Assembly (NCBI GenBank): GCA_020205615.1
Contig: JAINUW010000537.1
Coordinates: 124,001 to 188,000 of the forward strand
Length of the DNA stretch: 64,000 nucleotides
DNA from: Panax quinquefolius
Taxonomy: Eukaryota; Streptophyta; Magnoliopsida; Apiales; Araliaceae
Direction of reading: 5' to 3'
Position numbers and translations under genes: made by a program. Positions within the stretch are counted from its first letter, which is position 1. Every line of letters starts with the position of its first letter. Below, in pieces: positions 34,021-46,659 of this stretch. The notes beneath the pieces are model-generated. The model did not search any database. It worked only from the letters and a program-made list of their open reading frames with translations, and had not been told where the DNA came from.

Positions 34021-36257
34021 ATGGATCCTGATCAGCCGAGTAGTTCTCGCAGGACCACTTCTGGTGTACGGAGGAGGGCTTTTGAAGAGCCTCAACGCCG
34101 TTCTGTTAAACAGCCTCGTCGTTTGGCGGAGGCGGTGATACGTCCTATTCGGGTTGAAGTGCCGAATGTCGAGGACGAGGAGGAGGATGCACCGATTGAG
34201 GTTCCTGCCCTTGCTGTACGTGTTCCCCGTAGGGAATTTCCAGGTATTCAAGTGGCGAACCCATATCTTCTGGGTGACTTGAGTAGGCATCCTTCAGTAT
34301 ACCTGCACGCAAACGAGGTATGAAGTTAGATCTTTTGATAGGCCTCTGTTGTATGTTGGGTAGCTTCGCCCCATTTTCCTATATTTTAGCTGTAAAGAGA
34401 TGTATTAGATGATGATATACATAGGAATGTATGTACAGTTTTTCTATTCCCTATATCATATTGCCATCTATTGTATCATACATGTTATTATGTTATGTAT
34501 ATGTATGTATGTCCAGAGATATTCAGCATTGACCCCTGGATGGTCTTATGACACGACCCATACAGATGTCTTCTTCGACAGTTAGCCGTATTGATCATAC
34601 CCCACCATTTGTGGTGGTATGATAGTATATCACCATCAGACATGGTGACCGTAGATGATTTGCTGCAGCATACTATGACCCTGTTGATGTTTCAGGTTCC
34701 TACAGGATTTGTAGAGGGCATGTTAGAGCACTGGGTATCGGAGAGGCATGTTTTCTGATTTGGGACACAAGAGTTAACTCCTATTTTGGAGGAGTATGCA
34801 CGGTTGATGATGTTGCCGCTGGACAGACCTTGCATGCATATGGCTATTGGAGACATGAGCAGACAGTTCATGACCCTCACCGGATTGAGACGTAGAGCGG
34901 TCTAGGACGAGATTACATCCGTCCACGTGATATCCCAGCGTTTCCTATTTGATAGGTTTGGCTTTGAGGACAGCTATGCACGACATTTCGGGGATTTCAC
35001 CACATCGGAGGACCATTGACGTTCATCCAGAGTAGATGTACTGCTTCTATGCGTATTGTCATATGTCTTCATGCCGCAGTACATGGATGACCTAGATATC
35101 GGTATCATTATGGCAGTCAGAGCTCTCAGGGAGGGTCATACCATTGTACCAATGATCATCGCAGAGACTCGAGGTCGACTACATCTTCTTGCACTTATCC
35201 CAGAGAGTATTCTGAGTAGCTTCGGTCATCTTGTATGTGTGGTTTATGTCACACTTGAGACCGATTGGCACATTTAGACGGTAGGGGTTTTGTTTCACCC
35301 AGAAGATAGCCATGTCATACACCTTTCAGCCTGTAGAGTGCACATATGCTGCATCGTGGTCAGCTTTCATGGCAAGGATTAGGGATCCGTTTGCCATATT
35401 ACCGTGTTTAGGGCTTAGCTCACCCTACAGCTTCATTACTCATGCTCCGGGCATGGATTATCTCCTTCTTGCTGGATTAAGGGGCATGATCACTTACCAC
35501 CCATTGGCCGTGATGTGTCAGTTTGACAAATTTTAGGATTTTCATCCGTATGAGGGGGTAGTGAGTCAGCTCTTCGCTTCACACCATTTATCAACGGAGG
35601 ATAGATCCAGGTTGTATGCCTGTTGGGATCAGCGAGAGCTGGCTGAGTTTTCTGTCACTCATCCAGGTTATTCTGCAGAGTATTCTGCATGGATGGAGAC
35701 AGAGACTGCATCGGCTGTGGCAGTATCCACAGTGTAGGGGATTGATTCTGACGATGAGGAGCCTATAGAGAGAAATTTGTTATTCCCATCGATGACTTTC
35801 TTCTTTGTTTGCCAAAGCATTTGTGATGGATTCTCCCACCCCGAGTGCCAGTGTTACTCAGTATTCGACACAGCATTTGGAGCAGAGCTTACGTATGATG
35901 ACCTATGATAGAGATCAGGCTAGGGCCGCGATGTTGACAGCTCTTGATGAGAGAGATACTGCTCTGTTAGAGAGGGATGAGGCTAGATCAGCCATGGATG
36001 CATTGACTGGGTAGCGGGATGCCGCCTTATCTGCTAGGGATGTGGCCACTGCAGATAGTACTTTTGTTAGATCCTGGATGACTGTCAGTCTTGCCGACAT
36101 GAGTGCTTACATTGATGAGAACTATGCCACCATGCAGTTAGCCTCTGATCTGCTAGCTCGTGTAGATACCCTTGGGCAGGAGCTTGCAGTGCTACCTCCA
36201 TCTTCAGAGAAAGATGTTATGTTAGATCTGATAGTCCGCATACACATAGATCTGTAG
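34021..36257 (+). pseudogene. Antisense plant mobile domain (PMD) gene in the Ogre-like element
   Basis: The gene lies opposite to the element's own genes, between integrase and 3' LTR. Exon 1 is 34021-34317 (MDPDQPSSSRR; arginine-rich, then acidic), with a GTATGA donor. A CTTCTTCGACAG acceptor leads to 34582 in phase 0. The frame 34582-35280 matches the PMD fold (MLEHWVSERHVF, FGTQELTPILEEYARL, then MPQYMDDLDIGIIMAVRAL) with internal stops at about 34756, 34903, 35018 and 35275. The next part (35330-35730) continues it (FMARIRDPFAILPC, RLYACWDQRELAEF), and 35805-36257 is a charged coiled-coil tail (ERDTALLERDEARSAM). The gap 35281-35329 is short for a plant intron, so that join may be a shift instead. 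PMD proteins occur both in transposons and as host silencing factors; this copy is broken. Confidence 0.7.
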
Positions 36258-37500
36258 ATAGCTTTGTATTTTCCTGCACAGACTAGCTTAGCCATTTTGT
36301 CATGTACATCATAGATGTATATATCAAACAGTATTATGTATGGCAGGGAAATATATTTTGATTCACTTCCCTTTTAGTTATGCCTTGACACTTGCTTGAT
36401 GTTTGCCTGTTTCTTCAGGGCCTTGTGATTTTGATGCATTCTGAACTTATCCTTCATAGATGGACATTGAGACATCGAAAGATCTCTCAGAATGGATCAT
36501 TGATTTTTGTAAATCCCTACCATCTTTGGTGTCTTGGGACTGGTATCTGTATGAAAAAGTGGAGAGGAGGGCAGTTTCTTCCTCTTTGAGATTGACCGCA
36601 CCACAGATGGTCGCCAGTACTTCTATTTGTGAGAAGACTAGTTAATTCCATCTCTTATGGGTTGGTATTGCTCTTCGAGGCACTATCGCAGCTTAGATGG
36701 TCACCGAATCATCTTTTTATGAGAAGAGGTTGGATAATTCCATCCCTTTGATCTGAAACCGATGAAAAGGGGAAAATTAAAGGTAGATCCCAGTACCGTG
36801 TGACAAATATGTTATTCTGGTAGGGGTTAGACTGCACCATGAATGGCTTCCTATGTACTCATATTAAAGAGGAGATTAAGTCTGCGTAGTTCGAACCTGG
36901 TGTAAGAGGTTCAACACTGAATGCGGAAGGCAGATAGGTGTAGAAGTATTTTTGTTGTTTTTGTTGTTTTGTAGAGAAAGGGCAGAAATGTTTTTGTTGT
37001 TTTTCTTTATTGCGACCGGGCCATAGAGAATATGGTTGCCTACGTACCCCCGGGTATCAGGGAGATCAGGTCGATGTAGTTCCCCCCTCAGGACGAATTG
37101 AAGGCGAAGAGAAGTGTGAATCCCATGTGCAGGCTATACTGCGCGGAGAAGAAAGTTTGATCCCATAATGGGGACAAACTGCAGGTGTGAAAAAGTTTGA
37201 TCCTGTTTTCAGGACAAACTGCAAGCGTAGAAAAGTTTAATCCCGTGTTTGGGATAAACTGCAGATGTGAAATGTTCAATCCTGTGTGTAAGATAACAGA
37301 AATTGTATAAGGGTTTGAAATGAAGTGGAACTAGGCTGCTGATTCCAAGTGAGGTAAAACCAGGTTACTGGTTTTAATTGTATGTTTCCCTGAGGGGCAA
37401 AAGAGTTTTTGAATAGAGGGTTAAAAAACCAGAATGACTGGTGATTTGATGATCAAAACCAGGATGTTTGTTTGATGGTAACTTCAGACATATTACCGTT
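36258..37500. other. Non-coding stretch between antisense gene and integrase end of the Ogre-like element
   Basis: Apart from the 40-bp hairpin repeats at 37149-37290 I see no gene. A GTTTTTGTTG micro-repeat lies near 36950-37000, and an ACCAGG...GGTT pair near 37365. The short frames at 36392-36645 are not recognised. Confidence 0.5.
37149..37290. repeat. 40-bp tandem repeat, three clear copies, each a hairpin
   Basis: Units run at about 37154-37180, 37194-37220 and 37234-37260. Each reads AGTTTRATCC...GGAYAAACT, so each folds on itself. Between copies TTTG pairs with CAAA and TTTA pairs with TAAA, so arms change together. A decayed unit precedes at about 37105 and another follows at about 37268. 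Confidence 0.8.
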
Positions 37501-38560
37501 TCACAGTGTCCGAGTTAATAAGCTGTGGAAATTCATCGCCATCCATTTCCTGCAATCTGAGAGCACCGCCTGTTAATACCTCCTTGACAACAAATGGGCC
37601 TTCCCAGTTAGTTGCGAATTTTCCCTTAGATTGATCTTGGTTGTCAATGATCTTCTTCAAAACCAAGTCATGTTGTTTGAACTTCCATAGTCAGACTTTT
37701 CTATTGTAGGATCGTGCGATCCTTTTCTGATATAACTGACCATGGAAGATAGTCGTGGATCGCCTTTCGTCTATTAGAGACAATTGGTGATACCTGTCAT
37801 GTACCCATTGGTCTTCATCCAACTGAGCATCCATCAATACTCTGAGGGATTCTATTTCCAATTCTATGGGGAGCACTGCTTCCATCCCATAGACTAATGA
37901 GTAAGGGGTTGCCCCAGTAGAAGTTCGCATGGAAGTCATATAGGCTAATAAAGTCAGAGGCAAGAGGTCAGACCATCCTTTGTGATTGGCGGACATTTTC
38001 TGCATGATCTTTTTGATATTTTTATTAGCCGCTTCAATAACACCATTCATCTTTGGACGGTAGATGACAGAGTTGAGATGTTTTATGTGGAATTTTATGC
38101 ATAACTCCTCCATCATTTTGTTGTTGAGGTTCTTAACATTGTTTAACACAATGACCTCTGGTTATCCATATCGACAGATGACATTATTTCTGATGAAAGC
38201 AATGATAACTTCTTTAGTATTCCCGGGGAAGGATGCTACTTCTACCCATTTGGTGAAGTAGTCGAACATGGTGAATATGAATCGATGTCCATTGCTGGCT
38301 TTGGGCTCGATGGGCCGGATCACATCCATTCCCCACATTGAGAAGGGCTATGGCGAACTCATATTATGGAGTTCCCTTGGAGGGGCGTGGATAGCATTCC
38401 CATGAATCTGACATTGATATCACCTCTTGACGTGATCATCACAGTCAGCTTTGAGGGGTCCGCTCATGTGAGGGCCACAAACTCCACCATAGATCTCATC
38501 CATGAGTCTCTAAGCTTGGTCTTTGTCCAAACATCTGAGGAGACCTAATCCTGTATCTCT
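37500..38560 (-). pseudogene. Integrase remnant of the Ogre-like element
   Basis: The minus-strand reading from about 38560 down to 37500 follows a gypsy integrase. The open part 38149-37691 covers the end of the catalytic core (LNSVIYRPKMNGVIEAANKN, containing the last acidic position) and the region after it (GMEAVLPIELEIESLRVL), then a basic tail. The preceding zinc and first catalytic parts (38150-38560) are split over frames. Integrase joins element DNA to the chromosome; stops make this copy inactive. Confidence 0.75.
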
Positions 38561-38631
38561 TTTGTAGAGTGCATCTCCGCTCAGGTAGAATTTCATAGCA
38601 AGTCGATGAATCCGCCTCTTCTCAGTTAGGC

Positions 38632-39300
38632 TCACCTCAGCGGGTGTAGATCCATCTCGTAGACACTCCTTGATGTGCTGATACTAAGGGTTGTGGATGG
38701 GAGGTAGCTCATCCGATACTTCTCCAACGTTTGCAAAGTAAACGTGATGTTTGGCATGTTTTCCTTGTCAGGTATGTAAACCAAGGAGGCCAACGTTGCT
38801 AATGCATCTGCAAAATCATTCCTATTACGAGGAATGTGTAGAAAGGAGATTTCTTTGAACTCCACAGCCATCTGTAAAACTTACCAATGGTAAGGCAGTA
38901 AATGTAATTCTTTGGTTTGATAGATTCATGTGGATTTCTTAATTACCAATTCGGAATCTCCAAAGAAAGTTAACCGCCTGATGCCCATTGAACGAGCAAG
39001 TTTTAGCCCCATGATACAGCCTTCATACTCAGCTATGTTGTTGGTCTTTGAAAACTACAATTTAGAGGCGGGATCTGCTCCCCGTCAGTATATGAAAAGC
39101 TGCTCGGCTCAGAGCCTTACAGATTAATGACTCCATCAAAATACATTCTCCACGTACGACATGTATTATACTGATGTTGTTGTTGAATTGTCATTACCCC
39201 TTCATCGGGGAAGTACATTTCCAAGGGTTTGTAGTTCCTTGCAGGTGCGGCGGCCAGTTGATCCATAATTCCTTGACCTCTGACAGACTTTTGCATCACA
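38632..39300 (-). pseudogene. Second (archaeal-type) RNase H remnant of the Ogre-like element
   Basis: The reading at 39299-39117 contains WRMYFDGVINL, the first acidic segment of a ribonuclease H, and 38871-38632 has FKEISFLHIPRNRNDFADALATLASL, the last helix. A second RNase H after the RT-linked one is a feature of Tat elements, also seen at 1115-1480. The middle is broken by stops. Confidence 0.7.
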
Positions 39301-39433
39301 TAGACGATGTCAAATTCTTTGTAGGATCAAGCGCCATCCGGGACGATCGACAATTCGGTATGGGCTTGCTGAACACATACTTGAGAGGATCCATTTGGGA
39401 TATGAGATGGGTTGTGTGACCATGGAGGTAATG

Positions 39434-40915
39434 CTATAACCTCATGGATGCCCATGCTAAAGCACAGCAAGTCTTCTTAATCAGAGTGTACTTGCGTTCA
39501 CTGATGCTGAATCTTTTGCTGAGGTAATAGATAGCTCGTTCTTGGCCTCTATTGTCTTTTTTCCCTAGCATGTAGCCCACGACATTGTCATTTATGGACA
39601 GGTACATGAACAGGGGAACATCATCCCTAAGAGGTACCAAAACAGGAGCGTTAATCAGTTCCTCTTTGATTGTGAGGAAGGCTTTCTGACACTCATCGTT
39701 CCATTTCATGGAGGACTTCTTCCTTAACAACTTGAAGATTGGCTCGTAGGTTGCTGTGAGTTGAGAAATGAATCTACTAATGAAGTTGATCCTTCCCAAA
39801 AATCCCCATATTTCCTTCTCTGTCTGAGGAATGGGCATTTCCTTGATGGCCAGGATTTTGGTAGGATCGATTCAATCCTTTGTGGTGACTAGAAACCTAG
39901 CAACTTGCGACTTAACACCAAAGGCGCACTTGGCGGGATTCAACTTCAATTTGTACTTACGCAACCTGATGAAAAGCTTTTTGAGATGGTCTAAGTGGTC
40001 ATCCTCTTTCTAGGATTTGATAACGATGTCATCCACGTAGATCTCTATCTCCTTGTGCATTAAATCGTGGAAAAGAGCCATCATAGCTCGCTGATAGGTT
40101 GCCCCGGTGTTGATGAGGCGGAATGATAACCGTCTGTAGCAAAAGGTTTCCCAAGGCATGATGAAAACAGTTTTCTCATGATCTTCCTCAGTGACCATAA
40201 TGTGATGGTACCCCACAAAGAAATCAGTAAAGGAGTACATGCCGTATTAAGCAGTATTATCAATAAGAATGTGGATAAAGGGCACAGGAAAGCTATCTTT
40301 AAGGCAAGCTTTGTTCAAATCCCGATAATCCACACAGACTTGCACCTTTTCTCTTAGTTTAGGCACGAGAACAATTTTGGATATCCACTTCGGATATGTA
40401 GACACCATGATGATGCCAGCTTGAAATTGTTTCACAATTTCTTCTTTAACCTTTAAACTCCACTCAGGTTTCAATCGCCTAAGTTTTTGCCTAACTGGCT
40501 TGAATCCTTCTTTAATGGGAAGGCGATGAAGAACAATGTCAGTGTTTAAACCCACCATGTCTTCATGAGACCGTGCAAACACATCTTGGAATTGGATTAA
40601 CAATGCAACCGTGTCATTCCATTGAATTGTGGTAAAGTTTGAACCAATCTGGATTAGCTTAGGGTTGTCTAAGGTTCCGAGATTGAAAGGAGTGGTTTGA
40701 TTAAGACTGGGTTTGGGTTTGTCTGCGACCCATTCCTTAATCTCCTGAGGTGTCTCAATGTCCTCTTGGATGTCCATCAAGTCTGAGTCCAACTTTGCAT
40801 TAAAGTTACAGCCCTTGTGGAGAGAAGGCACCTCATCGGCAAGGACAAGCACATCTAAATTCAGAGTCCTGAAACCAAAGATGCTTTCACTTAATATATG
40901 CAACTTTTTGATCAT
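39434..40915 (-). pseudogene. Reverse transcriptase and first RNase H of the Ogre-like element
   Basis: The 40915-40247 reading holds the linker and RT fingers (VDYRDLNKACLKDSFPVPFI). The 40240-40010 reading has the palm with the intact active-site word YVDDIVIKS, and 39838-39434 has the thumb/connection and RNase H start (LSKRFSISERKYTLIKKTC). Single stops separate the parts (near 40245 and 40015), and another reading gap lies at 39840-40010. RT copies element RNA into DNA. No frame is complete. Confidence 0.87.
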
Positions 40916-41829
40916 ACAAAAGTGTTAGCATGTACTTGATAAAATAACTGCTAGTGCTGTAAAGGAAAGCAAGCAATTAAAGTTATCTACAGGGCAGAGG
41001 GATTTTCTTCCCATTTTCCCCTCGTCGACCAATGCATGGAGTGCTACCCCAATTATCGAGGGAAAAGTCCTGATAGACTACAGTAATGGAAGGATCGTCA
41101 TTGTCCTCCTTCTCCCGAATGATAACCATGACATCTGGGCAATCATCGTCTGGGGTGTATCTATTTTTATATTCATCATGAACAATAACGCGAATACCTT
41201 CCATCATCAAGGCAAGGTCATGTTTACGTTTCCGCTCCTTTTCTTCCAGCTCGGGATCAGGAATCAGCACCGCTTTTGCTTTGATTGGCACTTTGGTTTT
41301 GAAGCTTGAGATAGCTGACACAAAATTTGGAACCCTTACTAGAGATTGCATTAACTCATGAGGAAAAGGTATAGAAAATCGTAGTCTTGTAAAACTTGAG
41401 GAACACCGCTTGTGTTTATGAGGATTCTGTGGATGGAATCGCGAGAATAGCCTAGTCCATTTGTTCGATTTATTTGGACATTTGGATATGGTGCTTAATA
41501 CCTTGCTTATCTTTTCCAAGCCCTTGTCCAGGTTGATGACCCAATAACATCATTTCTTGAGTGGCCGACATAATCTCGGCAGAAATCTTGGGTACGGGAA
41601 GTGGCACTCCAATAGAATGGTATTGCATGTTATTCACTTCTAGAGTATGGAAACTGGCCGGTTCAACTTCTGAATTGAAGCTGATAATTGGTAGAGTTCC
41701 TTGTTCAGGACAATCCGGCTCAGCATTGACAGTGACTAGACTGTTGTTGATAATGTATTTGAGTTGTTGATGTAAGGTGGAGGGAACAGCTCAAGCCATG
41801 TGTATCCATGGTCTCCCCAAGAACAGGTT
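40916..41829 (-). pseudogene. Protease-RT linker region of the Ogre-like element
   Basis: The frame 41519-40983 reads through a basic, unstructured segment with a KEREDxDDPSI-type acidic end, and 41829-41520 is in broken frames. Ogre elements are known to hold an intron between protease and RT. A CTTTCCTTTACAG word near 40935-40955 on the minus strand could be its acceptor, but I cannot fix a donor. Confidence 0.45.
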
Positions 41830-43263
41830 TTATCCTGATTCTATCTTGAGGACGTGGAAAGGTACATTGAATGTATTGGGACCAATCTCAATTGGCAATT
41901 CAATCTTTCCAACGAAATTTTGCCGGGATCCATTAAAAGCTCTGATGACCGTATGGGTGCTTTGTATCCACTTGAGATTGATATTCATCTTTACCAGGGT
42001 GGCATAAGGACAGATATTTAGAGATGAGCCTCCATCTATCAATACTCCTGCTAGCATGTACCCAAAAGAAAAAACTGCAATATGCAAAGCCTTGCAATGA
42101 CCGATCCCTTCGGGAGGTATGTCGTCATCAGTGAAGGATATCACATTGTTGTTGAAAATATGATCAACCAAATGTTGAAATTTTTCTACATCCACTAATT
42201 TTGGCAAGTAGGCTTCTTCTAAAACCTTCAATAAGATCTTCCGATGATCCTCGGAAGAGAAAACCAAATCTAGTATCAAAATCTGGTGTGGAGCTTCTCG
42301 CAAGCTTAAAACCACTTTGGCTTCATTATGGCCCATAGTACGGAGGAATTTTTCAATCTTCTCCATGGGCAACTTACCCTTTGCTTCGCAAGTAGGTTTA
42401 ATAACCCGTTGAGGAAGATACAATGGATTTTCCTTCGACACTGTAGCAGTAGTATGAGACGTGGATCCTTCAACTTCTCCATAATTCCATGGAACTTTGT
42501 GTATGCTGACAACAGGATATTGTGGTCTGAAAGGTAAAGAAATTGGCTCTGGTGCGGCCACTCTCAAAGGATTTTCAGCTCCATTGAGTTGAATTGGTTG
42601 TATGGGAAATACTTTGACAGTCTCATCATCCAATTCGGATATAAATGGTACTGATCCCTTCCATTTGGTAGGATATGCATTTCCACCCTTGAGTTGCACA
42701 GTGTAATCATCTGCTATTTGCATGACACCGCTATTAATAAGATTCTGAATGAGATGACGGACTGCCCAGCATTCTTTTATGCTGTAACCACGAGAATGTG
42801 AATGATATTGACACATTTCATCAGGATTGAACCGCCCTGAGCGGGGATTGATGGGAGGGAGACGGAATGTAATTCTTCCTTCGTTGATTAACATTTGAAG
42901 TATCTCCTCTATAGATTGGCCCAAATAGGTGAATTCCCTCTGATTAGCAAAATCCCGACGGACTTTAGCATTTGCTTGCTTTGTAACCTTATCCTCCATA
43001 GCTTCACTTTCTGAAGGTGTTGATGAATCATTCACAACAAATGGAAGGAGATAGGCATGCTCCTGCCTGATTAATTGGCGTGTGACTTGATGCTGATGGG
43101 TCACCAGTTCTGCCAATTGCTCAATTTGTTTGCAAAGAGCTTTCATTTTTTGTTCTATGGTAAACTGGAACTTTGCATAATCCCATTTGTCAACACCGTC
43201 TTTGATGGGTTGGGATGATTCACCATTAGAATCGGAACATTGTACAGTGCTCCAACTGATCAT
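41830..43263 (-). pseudogene. Gag zinc region and protease of the Ogre-like element
   Basis: This is the longest open frame of the window (477 codons). It contains a zinc-knuckle-like segment (MCQYHSHSRGYSIKECWAVR, about residues 147-166), a spacer with repeated PLRVAAPEPISLPF-type sequence, and an aspartic protease with LIDGGSSLNI (about residues 426-435), the retroviral-type D-S/T-G position read as DGG as in related plant elements. Protease releases the mature proteins. The frame lies between gag and RT; its upstream join to gag at about 43264-43490 has stops. Confidence 0.8.
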
Positions 43264-43493
43264 GTTGACCTCTTATTCTTTGTGTTGAGGAAGAGGGTTG
43301 TCTTGCACACGAGGTTGATCTGGTTTAGTGACCACGATCTCACCGTTGTCTATTAGACCTTGAATCTTATGTTTCAAGGACCAACAATCTTGAGTATCAT
43401 GTCCAGGTGCCCCGGCATGATAAGCACACTTCCGAGTAGCATTAAAACCCCTCCCATTAGGGTTGGGGTGGTGGAAGAAGGCGTGTAATTTTT

Positions 43494-44700
43494 CTAGCGA
43501 TCGGGAAGAGCAAGAATATTCTGGCGAGTCCCTAAGGGTGTGAACGTTCGAGGTCGCTTTACTTCTCCACTTTTAGGCAATGGGGGGTTTGAAGATTGTG
43601 CTGGAAAAGGGGAGTAGTTTCTCCTTGGTATAGGCATGCTTTGATTGCCTTTTTGTCCTTGTAATACAAAGGAAACATCCTCCTCTTTCTTTTTATGGAC
43701 CCTCCGGGGGTTGTTTCCATGAGATCCGGACTGGATGTGCTCAGCAACGGCTTTAAGAGCGGCTAGGTCTTGAATTTTATCAGACTTCAATCCCATTTCA
43801 GCCATCTCGCCGTGTTTGATTATTTCAGAGAATGGTTTGCCAATACCAGCTAGAACTCTTTCATAGAAAGGAGCTTCCTGTACATCTATGAAGGTCATAA
43901 CCATTTCTGATTCTGTCATGGAAGGAATAACTTGAGCAGCAAGGCGCCTCCACCTTTGAGCATACTCTCTAAATGACTCATTAGACTGTTTCTTAACCTT
44001 TGTAATTTGGTACTGGTCAGGAGCCATCTGAGACTAAAAACTGTATTGAGTGAGGAAGGCATGAGCCAGCTCTTCCCAGCTATGGATCTTAGAGTTGTCT
44101 AATCTGGTATACTATGAACGAGCTTCTCCAGTCAGACTTTTCTGAAACAGCTGCATTCTGAGCTTTTCATTTTCTGCGTAAGACCCAAGTTCTCCAATGA
44201 ACACTTTTAAATGTGTATAAGGATACCCTAATCCGTCATATTTCTCAAAATCAGGTCTTGAATATCTCTGGATATTGAACACCAGGGAATATGCAAAGGT
44301 CTGTATATGAAACACTGCCATGTGTTCCAATCCCTTTGAGAACACAGATGGTTTCCTCCATTTGGAGGACCTTCTTCCTGATATCACCGGTGTCTAGATC
44401 TCCTTTGAGATGGGTGTTTTCAGGGTCTTTGTTGGTTGTATCCAACTGAGGTTTTGGAATTATTTTTCCCAGACCTTGAACTCCTCCTTGTGTAGAGGAT
44501 TCTGTATGTGTAGGTATCTTCGTACCTTGAGTGGACTGATGCAATTCTTTCAGTATAACGACCAATTCTGTAATTTGTTTACTCAATCCATCAAATTCTT
44601 CTCGGGAAACAACATTAGACTGGTCAGAAGAAGACATGATTGGTTGTAGGCCTATGGCCTTTTTGGACATTGAACGGGTAACAGGCCCAATTGTTTCCAT
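43494..44700 (-). pseudogene. Gag capsid region of the Ogre-like element
   Basis: The start is an ATG at 44700-44698 (METIGPVTRSMSKKAIG). Frame 44700-44251 covers the N-terminus with a short coiled coil. Frame 44387-44112 continues the capsid start (FEKYDGLGYPYTHLKVFIGELGSYAENEK in part), and 44027-43494 holds the capsid end (ESFREYAQRWRRLAAQVIPS). Frame changes occur near 44260 and 44060. About 550 bases of leader without a frame separate it from the primer site. Confidence 0.83.
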
Positions 44701-45250
44701 ACAAAAGACTTACGTAGTTTAGTCTTAGGGTAATGTAAATGTTATCATAACATGTCCGTTTAGGAATTTTGTCCTGCAAAACTGGTTGTTAATTGATAAC
44801 ATGTTATGCACAATTATTCTTCATATTTTCCATTACATATGGATGGACATGGAATAAAAATTACAAGTAAATGCTTTTACAAGTAATTAAAAATGGAAAG
44901 TATGAAGAGACTTTCCTTCGCGTTTGGTTTATCAGAGGCTGACCTATCTTAGGGTTACTCTCGCCGCTTTTTGGCATGAAGGTTCCCAGATCATCGCAAT
45001 CTACTTGACGGGAAGTTAATCCGGTCGTTCAAATGAAGCGAATCTGAGTAGTGCCTTCCCTGAGCCCCGGGGAATTATTCTTCCCACGAGTCCACTAATC
45101 AAACACCGACAGGATAGCCTCCTGGTGGAGGGACCACACAACATACATTCACATACAACGTGTCTCACCGTTTATGCAAAATGATGACATGTGCGAAGCA
45201 CTAGTATCCTTTTGAAAAGCTTGTAATGGCGGCTTAAGCCCTCTTACTGG
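44701..45250 (-). other. Leader of the Ogre-like element
   Basis: No coding sequence is seen between primer site and gag ATG. The lack of an extra ORF here separates this element from typical Ogres. Confidence 0.55.
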
Positions 45251-45270
45251 AGTCCCCAATAGAGTCGCCA
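45251..45270 (-). promoter_or_regulatory. Primer binding site of the Ogre-like element
   Basis: On the minus strand TGGCGACTCTATTGGGGACT follows the 5' LTR end with a two-base spacer. The TGG start is the complement of CCA at a tRNA 3' end. I cannot name the tRNA with certainty; Ogre elements are reported to use tRNA-Arg. Confidence 0.75.
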
Positions 45271-45272
45271 CC

Positions 45273-46280
45273 TATCGACGTCCAGATTTTTGAGTGTCCT
45301 TTTTCGTTACTTGTTCTTTGGTGTTCTCATATTAATGTGAGATTTGTTTGAAAAAACAAGTGTAAAAGGTCTGACATGTATAATGTCGACGATTTGACTT
45401 TAAAAGTAAATGGGTTGGTGTATATAGCTGGTTGCACTCAACGTAATAATAGAAAAAGGTTTGCACATTAACCCAGTGATTTGACACTGCTAGATGGGTC
45501 TGTGAAACCAAGATTCATTTTGGGTCCAGGGGCTTGATTATGCGGGGGGAAGGTGTTAGGCACCCCCCGATATTCGTGTTACCACGATGACCGCCACTCT
45601 TCAAAGAAATTATTATATGAATGTGTGTGTTTGTGTGTGTGTGTGGATCAATGTGCAGTTATTTGAAAGTAGTGTGAGGCCTCATTCGCACCTATATACA
45701 AAGGGTTTGAATTTATAGAAAAATTCAGTTTTAACCACGATATAGCAATGACGTTTTGTAAAAGAGGTTTTTTCAAACCCTGTGCTCAATAGGAATTGAG
45801 ACCTTTTCATACTTCCATTTTGTTACTAAATGTTCGGCTTGTTTGCTTTTATTTTTGAGATCTGAAACATTCTCGAGAAAATAATATCTGAGCGATCTTA
45901 ACTCCTCATCAAACATGACAACCATCCAAGGAAATTGAGACATTGTAAAATAATGTATAAGCTGCTTATAGCTAAAAAATGTTCATCATGGGAACCGAAT
46001 CTAATCTAGATTCAAGAAGTGAACTGTGATCATATGATTCTGAAGGCTCACATGATCTTTGAAATTGTATGGAAAGCGATGGCGATTATATATATATGTA
46101 AAAGCTTATAAATATATATATAAAAACATGATCAACCGCCACAAAGTAAACTCAAGGCGGGACAAAATGTAAATAAAGCTGTAAAAGCGATCAACTGCCA
46201 CGATGTAAACTCCAGGCGGAGATGAGAATGTAAATAAAGGCGTAAAAGGCCACGAAGTGAACTCCGGGGATCTGAAGAAA

Positions 46281-46330
<50 letters not shown>

Positions 46331-46413
46331 ATATATATATAAAAGCGATAAGCCTTATTTGGATGTGAATCCAGACTCATCGGATATATGTATAAACAAC
46401 AATTTTATATATG

Positions 46414-46469
<56 letters not shown>

Positions 46470-46602
46470 CGATTAAGCGAATGGATATAAATCCGGGCTC
46501 ATCAAATATGTCTCGACAACGATTATATATTTTATATATATATATAAAAGCAATTAAGCATATAGGATATAAATCCGGGCTCATCGAGACAAAATCGACC
46601 CA

Positions 46603-46659
<57 letters not shown>

